DNA of 64,000 nucleotides from Atopsyche davidsoni (Eukaryota; Arthropoda; Insecta; Trichoptera; Hydrobiosidae). Of this stretch, positions 35,731 to 47,685 are shown piece after piece (position 1 is the stretch's first letter; each line of letters starts with the position of its first letter). Location of the stretch: contig JAILWY010000022.1 in NCBI GenBank assembly GCA_022113835.1, forward strand, positions 5,580,001 to 5,644,000. Reading direction: 5' to 3'. Position numbers and translations under genes: made by a program. The notes below the pieces were generated by a model. The model worked only from the letters and a program-made list of their open reading frames with translations. It was not told the origin of the DNA and made no database searches.

Positions 35731-36258
35731 ATTTTCTTGATTGAGGCTTTAGATGTCGCTTCTCTCGCGACTCCACTGTGCCACAAAGGCAAGTGGTCGC
35801 ATCCCGCCGGTCTGATCACAATGGACCGATCCGGAGACGCCCAGCCTGTGCATTCTTATATTAAACACTAATGGATCCTAGAGGAAACGGAAGAGACTTC
35901 CTCCGTACGCGTGTCTCGGAAGTGACTTCTCCACTTCCGGTACGCCAGGCATGCGAGGTGTAGATTTATTAAAACCGGGTAGTGTAAAACGAAGAAACAC
36001 ACACACGCACATACGAGTAGGCTAAAATTAAGACTACGGTTGAAGCAGATTTGAATCTGATTTATTTTATGATGATTAATTTTTATTGATTTTTTGGATT
36101 TTCGTAATTAACGAGTCACAATTTCAAAGTGAACAAGTGTTTACGCTACCCTCTTGTATACAAATACAAACACACACACACACACTTATATATGTGTGTG
36201 TGTGTATATGTGGCACAGTGGAGTCGCGAGAGAAGCATACACAATCAAGGAAATATAA
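35731..36258. mobile_element. Element with about 50-bp inverted ends
   Basis: The left arm holds TTCTTGATTG followed by GCTTCTCTCGCGACTCCACT and GTGCCACA. The right arm (36207-36256) is its inverse, TGTGGCACAGTGG, GTCGCGAGAGAAGC, CAATCAAGGAAA. The interior is noncoding and contains (CA)n/(TG)n tracts near 36170-36205. No clear target duplication seen. Confidence 0.6.
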
Positions 36259-38544
36259 ATAACTAACTGTCTTAAATACATCAGAAACAGACGGCCATTT
36301 GGCTATTCATACATATCGAAGTCAAACAGTAATTTATAAATCGCATAGGCCTTAAGATCTCATTCGCTGCGGCAACTGGAACCGTGTACCTTTCCTATAG
36401 GAACACAAATAACAAGCGTAATAAATAAACAATGGAGTTTTTCGCAGCAGGGAGATTACATCCGCGCGCATTCGAGTCGCTGCCTGCAACTGTAAATTAA
36501 ATTTGAAATTACTATGGATTTATTGTAATTTTATTTTAAACCTGATTTCAACCCACGCGTTTTTTTTCAAACGCTAATTTATTAAACAGGTTGTTGCTGC
36601 CCGTAAGACTATAGCACACCTACCATTATTCTCGTGTACAGTTAACGGAGGCGCGCAATGCATATATGTGGTAATATATGCGTGTTCTTATAATCACTTG
36701 TCAATATATATCCTTTGTGAATCAATGCGACATCGTTTCGTCTTAACGAGCGGGAGACATGCGAGCAAAAATAATCTTGTAACGATGAGCTCACAAAAAC
36801 TGATCTGTTATTGCAAAAGGCTGCAATTATTGAGTTGGGAACAGTTTTATATGTTGTCTCCTAGATATTTAGCTAATGATGTTAATGATGATTTTTCCTT
36901 TGTTTCAGGTAAGGACACCCTTTTATCTACAAAAATTCTAATTTCTCCAGTATTTGTAAGTTACTTTGTATTTAGAAACACATCTATCAATTTATTTTTA
37001 ACAAATGGTTCATCGAATATGATCTCCAAAGCTCCACTCGTTTTTCTTCACCGGCCCATATATTTCATTATAATCTATATAAACTCTATGTGGTATTTCT
37101 CCCCCATGGCTATAGTATTGGGCCTATAGTGTAAACCTTCAAACCTACTTTAAATAGTACTTTTGATTTTGCAACGCACAAATAAGGGTGTCAAATGCAA
37201 GTACTTTTTAAATATAAAATATGATGCTTTCAAGTGAATATTTTTTCACAATAAGTACTATTTATAATCAAATCAAGTGTAATATTCCTTGTGGGGCAAT
37301 AAACGTTACTATAGTATAAATCGTTAAACTCTTTTAAATAGCAAATCAAATGATTCTGTGCGTAGCATTAGAATAAAACGTGCTATTTATAATTTTTGTT
37401 CTCGAGTACTTGTTATTTTAAAGTAAATATAGCAATAAATACTTCACATGTAAATTGTTTTCACACTTGAATATCAAAACTGAATGATTATGTGTGTAAT
37501 TAAAATGCCACAGCGAGGTCTCAAACCATAAACAGCATTTAAATAAAACGCCATCTCTTGAATTAATAAACGTGGATCGCGAATGTTGCAAAGATTTTAT
37601 TCGTCAACGAATTAAAAGCAAACCAAGAGGATGGACAACGACGGCGTGTTTCGTTTTGGATCGATTCGCGAGTGCCGCGCCGGAACCGTGAACCCGAAAC
37701 CGTTGGCTCAGCATCCGGAGCGGTTTTTCCTCCGCTGGGTTCTGCGCCGTCATCCGCGGGCTTCCCCGGTGTGACTTGCAAAAAGCGTGCAATTTGCCGC
37801 GGACCTCGTCTTCTCACGGATTGCCCCGAGACGTTAATGTCTCGTTCTTAATGGACGTTGTTCATCAGAAGAGGGTTGGTGACCACCTTGCCATCGAATG
37901 CCATCTCATATATCCTCAGTCAGTACCATTAGTGTGGCTGCACTCCCGAATTCCAGCCACTCTTTCCAATTGTTTTTTTTTTTTTTTTCTCGGATGCTTC
38001 TCAGGATAATCGGCTTTATTTTATTTATGTTCAGTTTTTACGGCAGTGTCGATGAAACTGGGCGTTTGTGTATTCAGTACGGCACTGCTTCCAGCTGCCA
38101 ACTTCCGAACTCTGGTGATAGCATCAGGGGTAATGGACGCAAGTTTATCTGACTTTGAACTTAATTGTGTTAATGTACGCTCCTAAGACGCGATTAATTC
38201 GTACCGCGCAATACGAAACCCGGCAGTAACTAAATACATATAAATCATACAACGTTTTATAAAATATTTTAATTTTTTCCAAGCGTTATTTGAGTAGTGC
38301 ACTATAATTGAGTATCTAGCTATCGCCAATTGATAAGTGCTTTCATAAATAATAAACATTATTTGTTACTTGTCACGTTTTGCGTAACTACTTATTAAAA
38401 TAACTAATACGTACTTAGAGATGCCGCTAGTTGCGATTTTTTTTTACTGCTTGTCGATATCCGTTTTGGATCTGTTGCCATTAGAGGAAGCCACAATCAA
38501 TTTTCGTGCAACCTCCGATTCATTCGGTATTTGTTTACGATGTA
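36259..38544 (+). other. Putative intron sequence
   Basis: The 153-codon frame at 36668-37129 is AT-rich, with no domain and no splice context, and is not accepted. A GC-richer patch lies at 37600-37860. Nothing recognised. Confidence 0.4.
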
Positions 38545-39248
38545 TAGGGTGTTTTTTATAGAGGTATAGAACTTTGAAATTTTTGTCCTCCAAGTGGTCA
38601 ATCGTTTCGGGCTTATCGGCGTAGACTAGCGACTTCACATATCCCCACAGAAAATAGTCTAGCGGCGTTAAATCGCACGATCTTGGAGGCCAATTGACGG
38701 GTCCGAAACGTGAAACTATGCGGTTACCAAACGTTTCCTTCAATAAAGCAATTGTGGCACGAGCTGTGTGACATGTTGCGCCGTCTTGTTGAAACCACAG
38801 CTCCTGCACATCATGGTTGTTCAATTGATGAACGAAAAAGTCAGTAATCATGGCTCTGTAGCGGTCACCATTGACTGAAGTACGGACCAATGATTCCACC
38901 AGCCCATAAAGCACACCAAACAGTCAGTTTTTCTGGATGTAACGATGTCTCAACATACACTTGAGGATTATCATCACTCCAAATACGGCAGTTTTGTTTA
39001 TTGACGTATCCATTCAACCAAAAGTGAGCTTCATCGCTAAACAAAATTCGCTTATGAAAATCGGGATCAACGGCAATCTTGTTTTGGGCCCATTCACCAA
39101 ATCTGCGCCTTGCTAGGTGATCGTCGGTCTATTCATGTTGCAATGCCAAACCAAACTAAACATAAATCCCTTGACAGCTGACAAAATGGCCGCCAGTTAA
39201 AACAGTGTTGCCAACTTAAAGTTCTATACCTCTATAAAAAACACCCTG
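38545..39248 (-). mobile_element. Rosa-like DD41D mariner, internally deleted
   Basis: The 704-bp element has inverted ends (right end inward CAGGGTGTTTTTTATAGAGG, left end TAGGGTGTTTTTTATAGAGG) and TA on both sides (38543-38544, 39249-39250). It carries a - strand transposase relic. A full element of this family is over 1.2 kb, so about half is missing, chiefly the N-terminal DNA-binding region. Confidence 0.85.
38560..39098 (-). pseudogene. Mariner transposase fragment (DD41D)
   Basis: The first part reads RRFGEWAQNK, then ILFSDEAHFWLNGY with the first catalytic Asp, and CALWAGGIIGPYF. A small deletion or frameshift follows. The second frame reads VNGDRYRAMI, ELWFQQDGATCHTA (second Asp) and SCDLTPLDYFLWG (third Asp). 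I count 41 residues between the second and third Asp, the DD41D pattern of the rosa group. The N-terminal helix-turn-helix region is missing. The frame runs on through the inverted repeat into flanking DNA, which is accidental. Confidence 0.85.
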
Positions 39249-39250
39249 TA

Positions 39251-39560
39251 GTATTACAAATTAAACCAGTCCGCCGTGGCTCGGCCGCGTTGCCGGGCAG
39301 CGAGCGGGCCGCCGTGACGTCGCACAGGGGGCGCGGGGGCGCGCGGGGAAAACAGGTTTGGGGCCACTGTCGCCGTCTCGCTCGCACCCCGCGGGGCCCG
39401 CAGTTCAAGCACCGCCACTCGACCGTGTTGATGAGCCCGCGCCCGCGGTCAGCAGCCGCGCCACTGGCTCCCCGATTCGCACTCGAGCTATCGAAAAACC
39501 GATGCTCATATTCGCACTCGAGTAATCGACGCAACAGACCGTCGATTATGACTCGAACGA
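39251..39560. promoter_or_regulatory. GC-rich island, possible alternative promoter
   Basis: The first 30 bases match the end of the MITE at 60907-61099 (ACAAATTAAACCAGTC). After that comes a strongly GC-rich block of about 230 bases with open frames in several phases on both strands and no domain. In this AT-rich context such an island could be a promoter, but no Inr/DPE pair was found. Confidence 0.25.
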
Positions 39561-42500
39561 TCGAAAAATCGATTCTGAAAATCAGTTCAAATCCACTGAG
39601 CTATATATGTACAAACTGCTCTGTGTTTAGATATGAAAAAACTATATAGAATAATTATTCTTATTACTCGTGTTATGAATGTTGACATATTCAATTAAGC
39701 AGTTGGGCACGGCCATCACATAAAGAAGCGCTCGAACAGTAAAGTGGCACAGTGGTAAATCTTGATGATACACCGCGTCCCCCCTAATCTGTGTGATTAG
39801 CATCTGGCGACTCGCGACTCGGGCATGCCATGCTCGCGATGACCGCGTGCCTCGGCAGCGAAAGTTGCGCGCTGCGGCGAAGGAGCTCTCCGCTACACGG
39901 TCTAGTAACACGCTGATTGGATTTTTAGCCGATTTCGTAAGTCTTTGTACCGCAGGTACTAAGAGCAGTTTCTAGAGCAGAGGCTCTCAGTCTTTTGGGT
40001 TTTTTAGTCTGATGCCTCGTAGGACTTTGCTCTCGAGTAGATGTTGTATTGCATTTTTCAGGCTTTATGGTGTAGGTATAAATGGCGTCTTTTCAAGCGA
40101 TTGGCATGGATAACGCCCTCGCTCACACTATATTTAAGCGATATCAATATCACTCTTTTAAAATCAAACTGCAGCTAACGCCCTCGCTCACACTCGCTTT
40201 TACTCAAGCAGTCCCTGCCTGAGGCCGTCCAGCCGCGCTTTGCATGCCAACATGCAGTACCGTTGCTTCTCGGCGCTGAGAACCCATTGCGTTTACAATA
40301 TTAACTAACATGCCCATGAGTATTATTTAATATTTAATACATCCTCACTTTCCCACACCCGCACAGGCTTATTGTGTATCCAATGCGTTGCGGAGTCTTG
40401 CGTTGTGCGGTAGCTCAATAGCCACCGTGTCGTGTGTGGATCCAAACCCATTTTTTTTTCTCGTCGTTTCATGTGACCCCTCGAGAGTGAGGCAGCCAAG
40501 TTCATATAATCTGAAGAAAGGAGTCTATAAACAATTTTAATGATAAGGATTTGCCGAATAAGGAAGACATTCGGTCATTTTTAGAAAGGAGAGTGATAGC
40601 GATTGATATTTTTTTTACACAGTTTTTTTTTTTTACAGTTTTTATTCAATTGTCTCTCTTCGGTTGAAGGTTAATAACCATTTCTCTGTAGCCAATTTGA
40701 CGATCAGCTGCATTATAGTTCATGCTCATGGTGTTCGACCATATTCTCATATAAAGCCACATTTCAAACTCTTAATTTCAATAAAAATAATAAACCCGAT
40801 TTTAATGTATTCATATTTGTTTGCTAGAAAGTACTTGGTGTAATTAAATTGATATTTTTGTGATTCACGTTTTATTTTTAATGTGACTAGTTTCGTCAAG
40901 ATATACTGTTTGCATTTTGAAACAAAGGTTTACATACTTTTGAATTCTGGTAGCTTATTAACAATAGCGCACTCTTCACAGCCGTATCTCGATAATTATA
41001 ATATCCACAAGCTCCTTGAGTTCCAATATGTCGCATTGTCCTCGCCTAACAATACAACCGCACGATACCTCACAATGCAAATGAGCCCGCGCATTGTCTG
41101 CCCTGCTATACAGGGTGTCCGGTTACCGCATAAATTTACAAGCAAATTTTCATATACCGATGAAAAAAAAAACCCCACGCGTGCGCCGATGTATTTAATT
41201 TCATTTTGGTATTTTGTATCGCGTTTTTTTTTTTTGTTGTTGTACATATGACAGAATGTTGGAAATTACCAGGTGTTTATTTTTGCTTTGTGAGTTCACA
41301 CATTTTGATTTATGAGGCTTTGTCGGAGTTCGGATGTTGGTAGCAGAGAGCAGTGCCGAACTGAACGAATTTATTTTTAAATTTATTGCCATCATTTTAA
41401 TTGACATTCATTTTCAGTACAAGATGTGATATTTCACGTAAAAGTCCAATAGTTTTCACCTGAAAAATTTAAACGTACTAAAATATCTCTTGAAAAGCTA
41501 CGAATTGTTTAAACATTTAAAGTTAAAACGCTATAACTTAACAATAATAAATATTATTTTTTTAAAGGTGGAAAAAAATTAAACAAATCACATATTGTAA
41601 AAAATAAATAGATGCATTAAAAGTTATTTTAATTCATAACACAATCATATCAATGGTATAGCAGTTTTGATAGTCTGTTTAAATATGCGTTTTGGTAGTA
41701 TGCATATTGTGATGTGAGTTTCGGGACACAGTGTATACCCTCAAATCTTGATGTTCCCCGGCGGTCCCACGAGTGGGCGGCGCAGATGTGCGCAGAGGAT
41801 GGCCTTCGCTGCTCAGTGCTCCTCAAACTGCGTTACGCGGAGCCGCGCCCTTCGCAGCAGAGCTTTCCCAACGGTGTTGCGTGACGCCGACTCATCCAAA
41901 TTGACTACTTTTATATTTAAAAAAAGTTTGTACGTAATGCACGTTTCTTATTTGGACATTGCATTTTAGTCATTTTTTTATCTGTGATCTCCCACCAGGT
42001 TCTTTTAATTTTTTTAAAATTATTTTGTTGATAAAAATCTAGTAATGTCAGTCAACATTTAAATCAGAACTAAAAAGTTTCATTGTACAATTAGATTGAG
42101 AAACACTGGAAAATATGTATGATTACTGAATTGAGTCTATCGTCTTATTTTTCCATTCGCCGATTGAAATTGGAGTTAAGAAGGTTTCACGGTACGTTAA
42201 TATTGAGAAACACTGAGACATATGTATGGTTACTAATTTTACAGACCATAGAGTCCCACCATAAATATTTGTATTGTTAATTTTTTTGATGCATGTATTG
42301 GTCAGTAGTTTTTGATATTGAAGTATCGGTCGAGCATATCTACGATCTCTTATGAAGCATTTTTTATTTATATTTCCATTGAATTACTCATTGTTCCAAA
42401 TTGGACGTATGTAAATCGACTACCAAATTATAAGCAATGCGATATTTATGCGGTGATTACAGGTGTAATGCCTGTTATTATTCAATACGAGGTGCTACTA

Positions 42501-43034
42501 GAGAATGTTCAATGCACACGGCATGCAGTTTTATATATTTCCCCATCAGATGTAGTTAAAATGTCTCCTGATCGTGGAACAAAGATCTTTACTAAAAATC
42601 AATTTATTAACAACAAATCCATGTTTTCTCGTTACTGAAATTTTTTTAAATGTATATTATACGCATACTTGTTAATCAGATTTATTAAAATGCATAAACT
42701 TCCCGGTTGTGCCAACCTGGGATCGTGGGATCGAACCCCCGCGTGCTGGCACGGCACTTCATCCACTCCACTTCTGGTCATATCCTACGAGACTCGCAGG
42801 CTTGGGAAAACGCTCAATTATGCATTGCATGCATTAATGAAAGAAGGAACAGGAAGCACTTCGCATGAAAAAGGACTATGCAATAAATAATACACGCCTG
42901 GGAAGCAAGTTACATGTTTCCGAATTGCAATGTTTTAAATTTGAGTGAGTTAGTTTATTGATATTACATATATATACAATTGAGAATTAATAACAAAATA
43001 TTGGGGTTACAATAATACGTAGGTAAGCAATAAT
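39561..43034 (+). other. Putative intron sequence
   Basis: GC-richer patches at 39780-39900, 40190-40290 and 41750-41890 show no recognised domain. tRNA-like SINE relics may lie at about 40408-40450 (+) and 42705-42760 (-, with GGGTTCGATCCC as B box). Otherwise AT-rich. Confidence 0.35.
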
Positions 43035-43228
43035 TCAAGGTCATCTGCATCGCGAACGAAACGGCATCGGGGAGAAGCACTACTCCCTTATCAAATAATA
43101 TTTTATTCCAAAAGTGTATTTTTTTTTCAAAGTGCAAACGATGCAGCGATAATCCAATGCCATCAAGGTCAATTTGGATTATTTGGAATAACATCCCCAT
43201 CGTGCGAAGCAGCGGTGGTTCAAGGTCA
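43035..43228 (+). promoter_or_regulatory. Three extended nuclear-receptor half-sites
   Basis: TCAAGGTCA occurs at 43035-43043, 43163-43171 and 43220-43228, all on +. This is the monomer site recognised by FTZ-F1 (NR5A) and ERR-type receptors. The first and third are embedded in a diverged 40-base direct repeat, so part of the clustering comes from duplication. Confidence 0.4.
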
Positions 43229-44894
43229 ACCGCATCGCAAGCGAAGCGCATCAGTTTATCTGATCGCACTTGAGTGTGATTAGATGAACTCTCAGCATTA
43301 ATTAGGCCCTTCGTGGATGCGATCCTGGCGTCTTCTGGTTGTACGTGAGAAGCTGCACCGCGACCTTGGGCAGCATGACCACCATTGTGTAATGGCGGAT
43401 CGTAATGGATGAGGTTGGGTCGACCTTGTCCCGTGCGAAAAATTCGCCGAACAATATATGTTTAAATAAATCAGCTTTAGATTTGTTCAGTACATAAATA
43501 ATTACATATATTTGAATTACCGCTGTGTATATTTGTAGTGATGGGAATAATCTGGCATTTATATTAAAACGATTGAATTCGAATGGACTCGATCGAGTTT
43601 AATAGATTTTTACCCGTTACAAAATTTTAATCTACCTAAAACAATTGATTTTTAAATCTTATTTTCATCAAAAAGCAGCTCTCTTTTCATGTTCAATTTG
43701 ATCTATTAAGTTTTTGTTTATAAATATATATATTGTATACATATTTTCTTTATACATTTTTTGTTCAATCAAGCATTTAAAAATTGAAATATTATTTTAA
43801 AAATATACCGCACAATACGAGTCATATTAATCAATTTAAAATAAATGTATTGTAATACATAAAACATTACCATTTCCTCAGGTTGTATTTAATAATGACA
43901 TACTTAAGAAGTTTTTTATTTGGACCAGTAGAACATAAATAGTTGGGAGGACTACTGTGGTTTTAACAGCGGTGAGCTTGCTTTGCTTTTTTTTTAAAAA
44001 GACATGTACATAAATGAACTAATTTTGCGATTATTATTAACTTGTCCACGCATCACGTAGTCTATATAGCCGATCATTTGGGTAACTTGGGACTATTTAC
44101 ATTGATAAATAATTGACCGTTTACTCACAAAACCTTCTTTTAAAAATATCACTTTCGCATACGCAAATAATCGCACGACTCTTTCTGCTAGTACATATCA
44201 TATTAATAATTTAATATAGTATAATACATAAATTATTTTATATATTATGTACCCATAACACCTTGCTTTAAAATACCATTTACGCATACGCAAATAATCA
44301 CGAAATTCTTTCGATTATGCCAAAAAAATAAATAAATGCCCCATGCACACACAACGCCTTCCTTACAACTGGTCGAAACAAAGAAAAAGATAACACAGCT
44401 ACAAGCATGTTTTTATATATAATATTTTTAATATATAATTTGAATGGTGTAGTGTGCAATTTTATATAAATGCAAAGCGTTAAAAATATGCGACCTTCGC
44501 TATTTGTATATATGTGAAAAAAACATAAGTGAAAAAATGCTCTGCTGTGCCAGGCGAGATTCCTCACCAAGGCAATGGTATGTTTTGCTCTTGTGGGATA
44601 CGTGTATTTGCTTTTTCATACTATATTTTGCCTTCTAAAATCCTACCTCCTTGTCGATTAAACCGTTCAAATTGTTCAAATAACTCTTTTGTGTGAATTC
44701 GATCAGGCTATTGTGATCTAGCTGTTGGAGCAGTTGCTTGATTAGTACATGTTTCCAGGCTTTACGGCTTGACTTCAGCACTGCAAGACATTAATCTAAA
44801 TTCTTAATTATTTATCCAAATCTATAGAATAAATTAATGTTAAATTTATATATATATTTTTTTTCGATTTTTTTATTTCCTAGGTTTGAAATTA
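43229..44894 (+). other. Putative intron sequence
   Basis: A GC-richer patch (43310-43480) is open on - without a start codon (see findings). The rest is AT-rich. Confidence 0.35.
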
Positions 44895-45357
44895 TTATTG
44901 GTCTTATTGAACTTAATTATAATGATGTAACTTTTGTTGTAAAGAAATTGTTTATTATAATAAAATTAATCCAAAACTTCTTCAAATTTAAAATAAGACG
45001 CAAAAACAGATAAATATATATATATATATAAATAATTCATTTATAATAATGCAATTCCAAGATAATTTTGAATCTTACTCTATCGGTGTGACTTCCTCTC
45101 TAATATCATTATTAACTTTTTCGGAAAGTAAAGTCCGAAACCCTTCAAATTTGAAAATAGACCTGTGCGACTTTACACCCATAAAAAAAAAACATTAACA
45201 GCTTTCGTGTAAAATTAAAATCATATTGCATTCTTAGTTGTTAAATTATGATTGGTCATAATTTTTGAATTTCATTCCACGGCGGGACTTCCCCTCCAAT
45301 GACGTTGTTTATTGTTCGAAAATTGAATTCAAAACCTCTTCGAATTAAAAACGACTT
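44895..45357. repeat. Three diverged tandem units
   Basis: Blocks beginning near 44895, 45061 and 45255 share, in order, TGA-CTT, TATTAT(A)A, and AAACC(T)CTTC(A/G)AATT-like words, about 165-195 bases apart. Much decayed. Confidence 0.35.
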
Positions 45358-46477
45358 AAATCAGCCGCGACGCGGACTTCCGGCAAGGCACCGATGCCTA
45401 AATAAATAATTGTCGCCGGTCTCGGGCACGCACTTACGCGGCCTTCCCACGCCCATTGTGCGGGGGCTGATCCGAAAGATCGCGCCCTGCCAAATAAACG
45501 ACCACTAAAGCACTTCACATGCACGTTTTCAGTGTGCATGTGATCTAGCCGTTGGTGCAGTTGTGTTATGTGACGACCTAATCACGTCAATATGTTTTGT
45601 AATCATTTAGTTAAAAGTCCTTTGTTGCTTATAAATAAATATTGTACAAGGAAGTGGACTTTGCTCCGCTTCTATGCATTTATTTATCCTTGTGTAAATT
45701 ACAGTTTCAAAGGACGAATGCCGCCTATTATTGTACCTTCGTTATTACACCTTTTATTAATAAGTAAACACAACCATTTAGTTTCAATAACATATTTGTG
45801 CATTTATTTGCTTATGGCTTAATGGCTGCGTCCATTGTTGTATGTCCATTTGTTTGTTTAGGCGCAGGACTATGATCCTTTGTTGTAATTTATCATATAA
45901 ACCAATGTATCAGAGAGCTCATAGGATGACATGCCTGACCACAGAACCAGACGCTGTCTGTGTAATAAACATCATAATTAAAGTATTGAAAGTGTTATCA
46001 TTTATTAAACGTTGAATGAGAGTCCATCAAGTATTGTGCATCCGCGGAGTCACATGTCAAGCTAGTGACCTTCCGAGAGGGGCACACAATAGTTGCTAAT
46101 CGGTTTCGACTCTTTATCCCTGGAGCGATATGCACGCGGGCTGATCGAAAAAATTGCGCCCTGCCATGACTTTAAATACACGTTTTACCACTGTGTGCAT
46201 ATGCCAAACTTTGATATAGGTTTTCTGCGAACTTGCCAGATGTACGAGGGAAACGAAAAAATTTTCGTGCCCGCTATCTTTTCGCCCGCCCCCCGCCCGG
46301 CTTCCAGCTCTGCTCTGGGCGGCGTGACGCAAGCGCTGATGCTGCGGTGCTCTGCCCCGGTATACTTCCCAGCGCCCCGCTCCCAGGGGGGGCTCCATTT
46401 TCCGGTGTTGCGTGGCGGCTACGTCACCGCCGCTCGTATTGCACAACTCTCGCGGAGACGCCACACCGAACGGCAAG
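45358..46477 (+). other. Putative intron with GC-rich patches
   Basis: GGGCTGATC(C)GAAA and GCGCCCTGCCA with CACGTTTT and GTGTGCAT occur at 45465-45540 and again at 46138-46202, a dispersed direct repeat. The GC-rich block 46260-46480 has long overlapping frames on both strands and is not accepted as coding. Confidence 0.35.
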
Positions 46478-46530
46478 GGCGAACAGCCGAATGGCTAGGA
46501 GACTACGGATATTTTTTTTTTGGTCTAAAC

Positions 46531-46933
46531 CATAGGTTCCCAACGGGGGCGGTACCGCCCCCCCCCCTCCCCAGCTTTTCAAGGGGGCGGTGGCGGGTCC
46601 AAGGGAATATTAATGAACATTTTGCATTTAAATATTTTTGATTTGAAAAAAACGAGATACTGCTGAAAAAAACTCGAACATGCTAATAATGCTAAAAATA
46701 TTGCGTTGCAGTTAAAAAACAACACAAGTTTAGACTTTTTTGTCGACTAAATATGTCGTTAGCGCCATCTATGTGTGAAAGCCAAAGAAACACACTTTTT
46801 TTTTACCCAGCAGCAATAAATAATATACAGAAATAAAATTGGTATAATTAAAACTGTTATGTCAAAGGGGGGGGCGTTGGAAGTTTTTTTTTCTTGTCAA
46901 GTGCGGTGGTCAATAAAAGGTTGGGAGCCTATG
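46531..46933. mobile_element. Non-autonomous hAT element A
   Basis: Inverted ends CATAGGTTCCCAAC and GTTGGGAGCCTATG enclose 403 bases with G- and C-runs near both ends and no coding sequence. It is flanked by GTCTAAAC (46523-46530) and GTCTAATC (46934-46941). Confidence 0.85.
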
Positions 46934-46941
46934 GTCTAATC

Positions 46942-47622
46942 CATAGGTTCCCAAAGTGGTCAATATTGACTCCCAGGGGTCGATTTCGCCCTTCAAGGGG
47001 TCGATGACAGCGAAAAATTAACCTGGGGGTCCATGAACTGTAAATGGGGGTCTACGAGAGTGGATGCTATTTAAGCAGGTCATCACCAAAATTTAGGCAT
47101 TCCGTAAACGTAAAAATTCCGTAAATTGGAAATCACCGGGCGAGGAGATTTAAGATTAAACCTGACTTATTTGAAGCCAGATATTGAAAATTTTCTATCA
47201 AAGCATCAGAACCATCCCTCCCATTAAAAGTATTGATTTTTTTAGTGAATGTTAACTAATAAACGTTCAATTAACCTTACATAGGGTGCGCCATATTTTA
47301 TGTCGGTGTGTGAATAATGAATTACTTTTGAAAAAAGCAACCGATTTCTATATTTGATGAATTTTTTATTTAATTTGGCCCTTTCCAATTTATTTGAATT
47401 AGTTTTTAAATACAACATCAATCAAGTGGCCGCCTTTATTGACCAAAGCAAAATGTGCCCTTTTTGTTGCGTTTTCCATCACTTTTTCGGCACGAATGTT
47501 TGCCATGAGCTCGCCAATGGTCCGAGGCTTGCTGGCGTAAACTTTGCATATTAGCAAGGCTCTACGAAAAACAGGAAAACTCGACAAGGGGTCGACGGGA
47601 CAAAATAGTTTGGGAACCTATG
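46942..47622 (+). mobile_element. hAT element B (copy 2 of the 8083 family)
   Basis: Inverted ends CATAGGTTCCCAAA and TTTGGGAACCTATG, flanked by GTCTAATC (46934-46941) and GTCTAAAC (47623-47630). The interior matches the element at 8083-8815 in opposite orientation, including a transposase relic on + (about 47140-47225). A mariner fragment interrupts it at about 47283-47545. Confidence 0.85.
47283..47557 (-). pseudogene. Mariner transposase C-terminal fragment
   Basis: The - strand frame reads VYASKPRTIGELMANIRAEK and then VMENATKRAHFALVNKGGHL, followed by IDVVFKN and a stop. This is the usual C-terminus of mariner transposases. It ends close to a TIR-like TAGGGTGCGCCATATTTTAT at 47283. Everything N-terminal, including all catalytic Asp residues, is absent. 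It is inserted within hAT element B. Confidence 0.75.
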
Positions 47623-47685
47623 GTCTAAACGCTTGAGCCATCCAAGGGCTTCTTCAGACCGACGCTCAAAGTTTCAAGTATTAAA

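Larger units (their letters stand above)
46478..47685. repeat. Old hairpin-family element split by two hAT insertions
   Basis: The left half (AGCCGAATGGCTAGGAGACT, up to GGTCTAAAC) and the right half (GCTTGAGCCATCCAAGGGCT, TCTTCAGACC) together match the order seen at 18845-18945 and 60955-61015. The two hAT copies lie between them at one target site. Confidence 0.5.

Noticed and set aside
36668..37129. 153-codon + strand frame
   Set aside because: AT-rich codon use like the flanks, no recognised domain, no supporting splice sites.
38444..38545. C-terminal extension of the mariner transposase frame
   Set aside because: This part lies outside the left inverted repeat in flanking DNA; the frame is open by accident.
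46093..46641. 182-codon frame in a GC-rich block
   Set aside because: It runs into hAT element A and competes with long frames in other phases and on the opposite strand. No domain seen.
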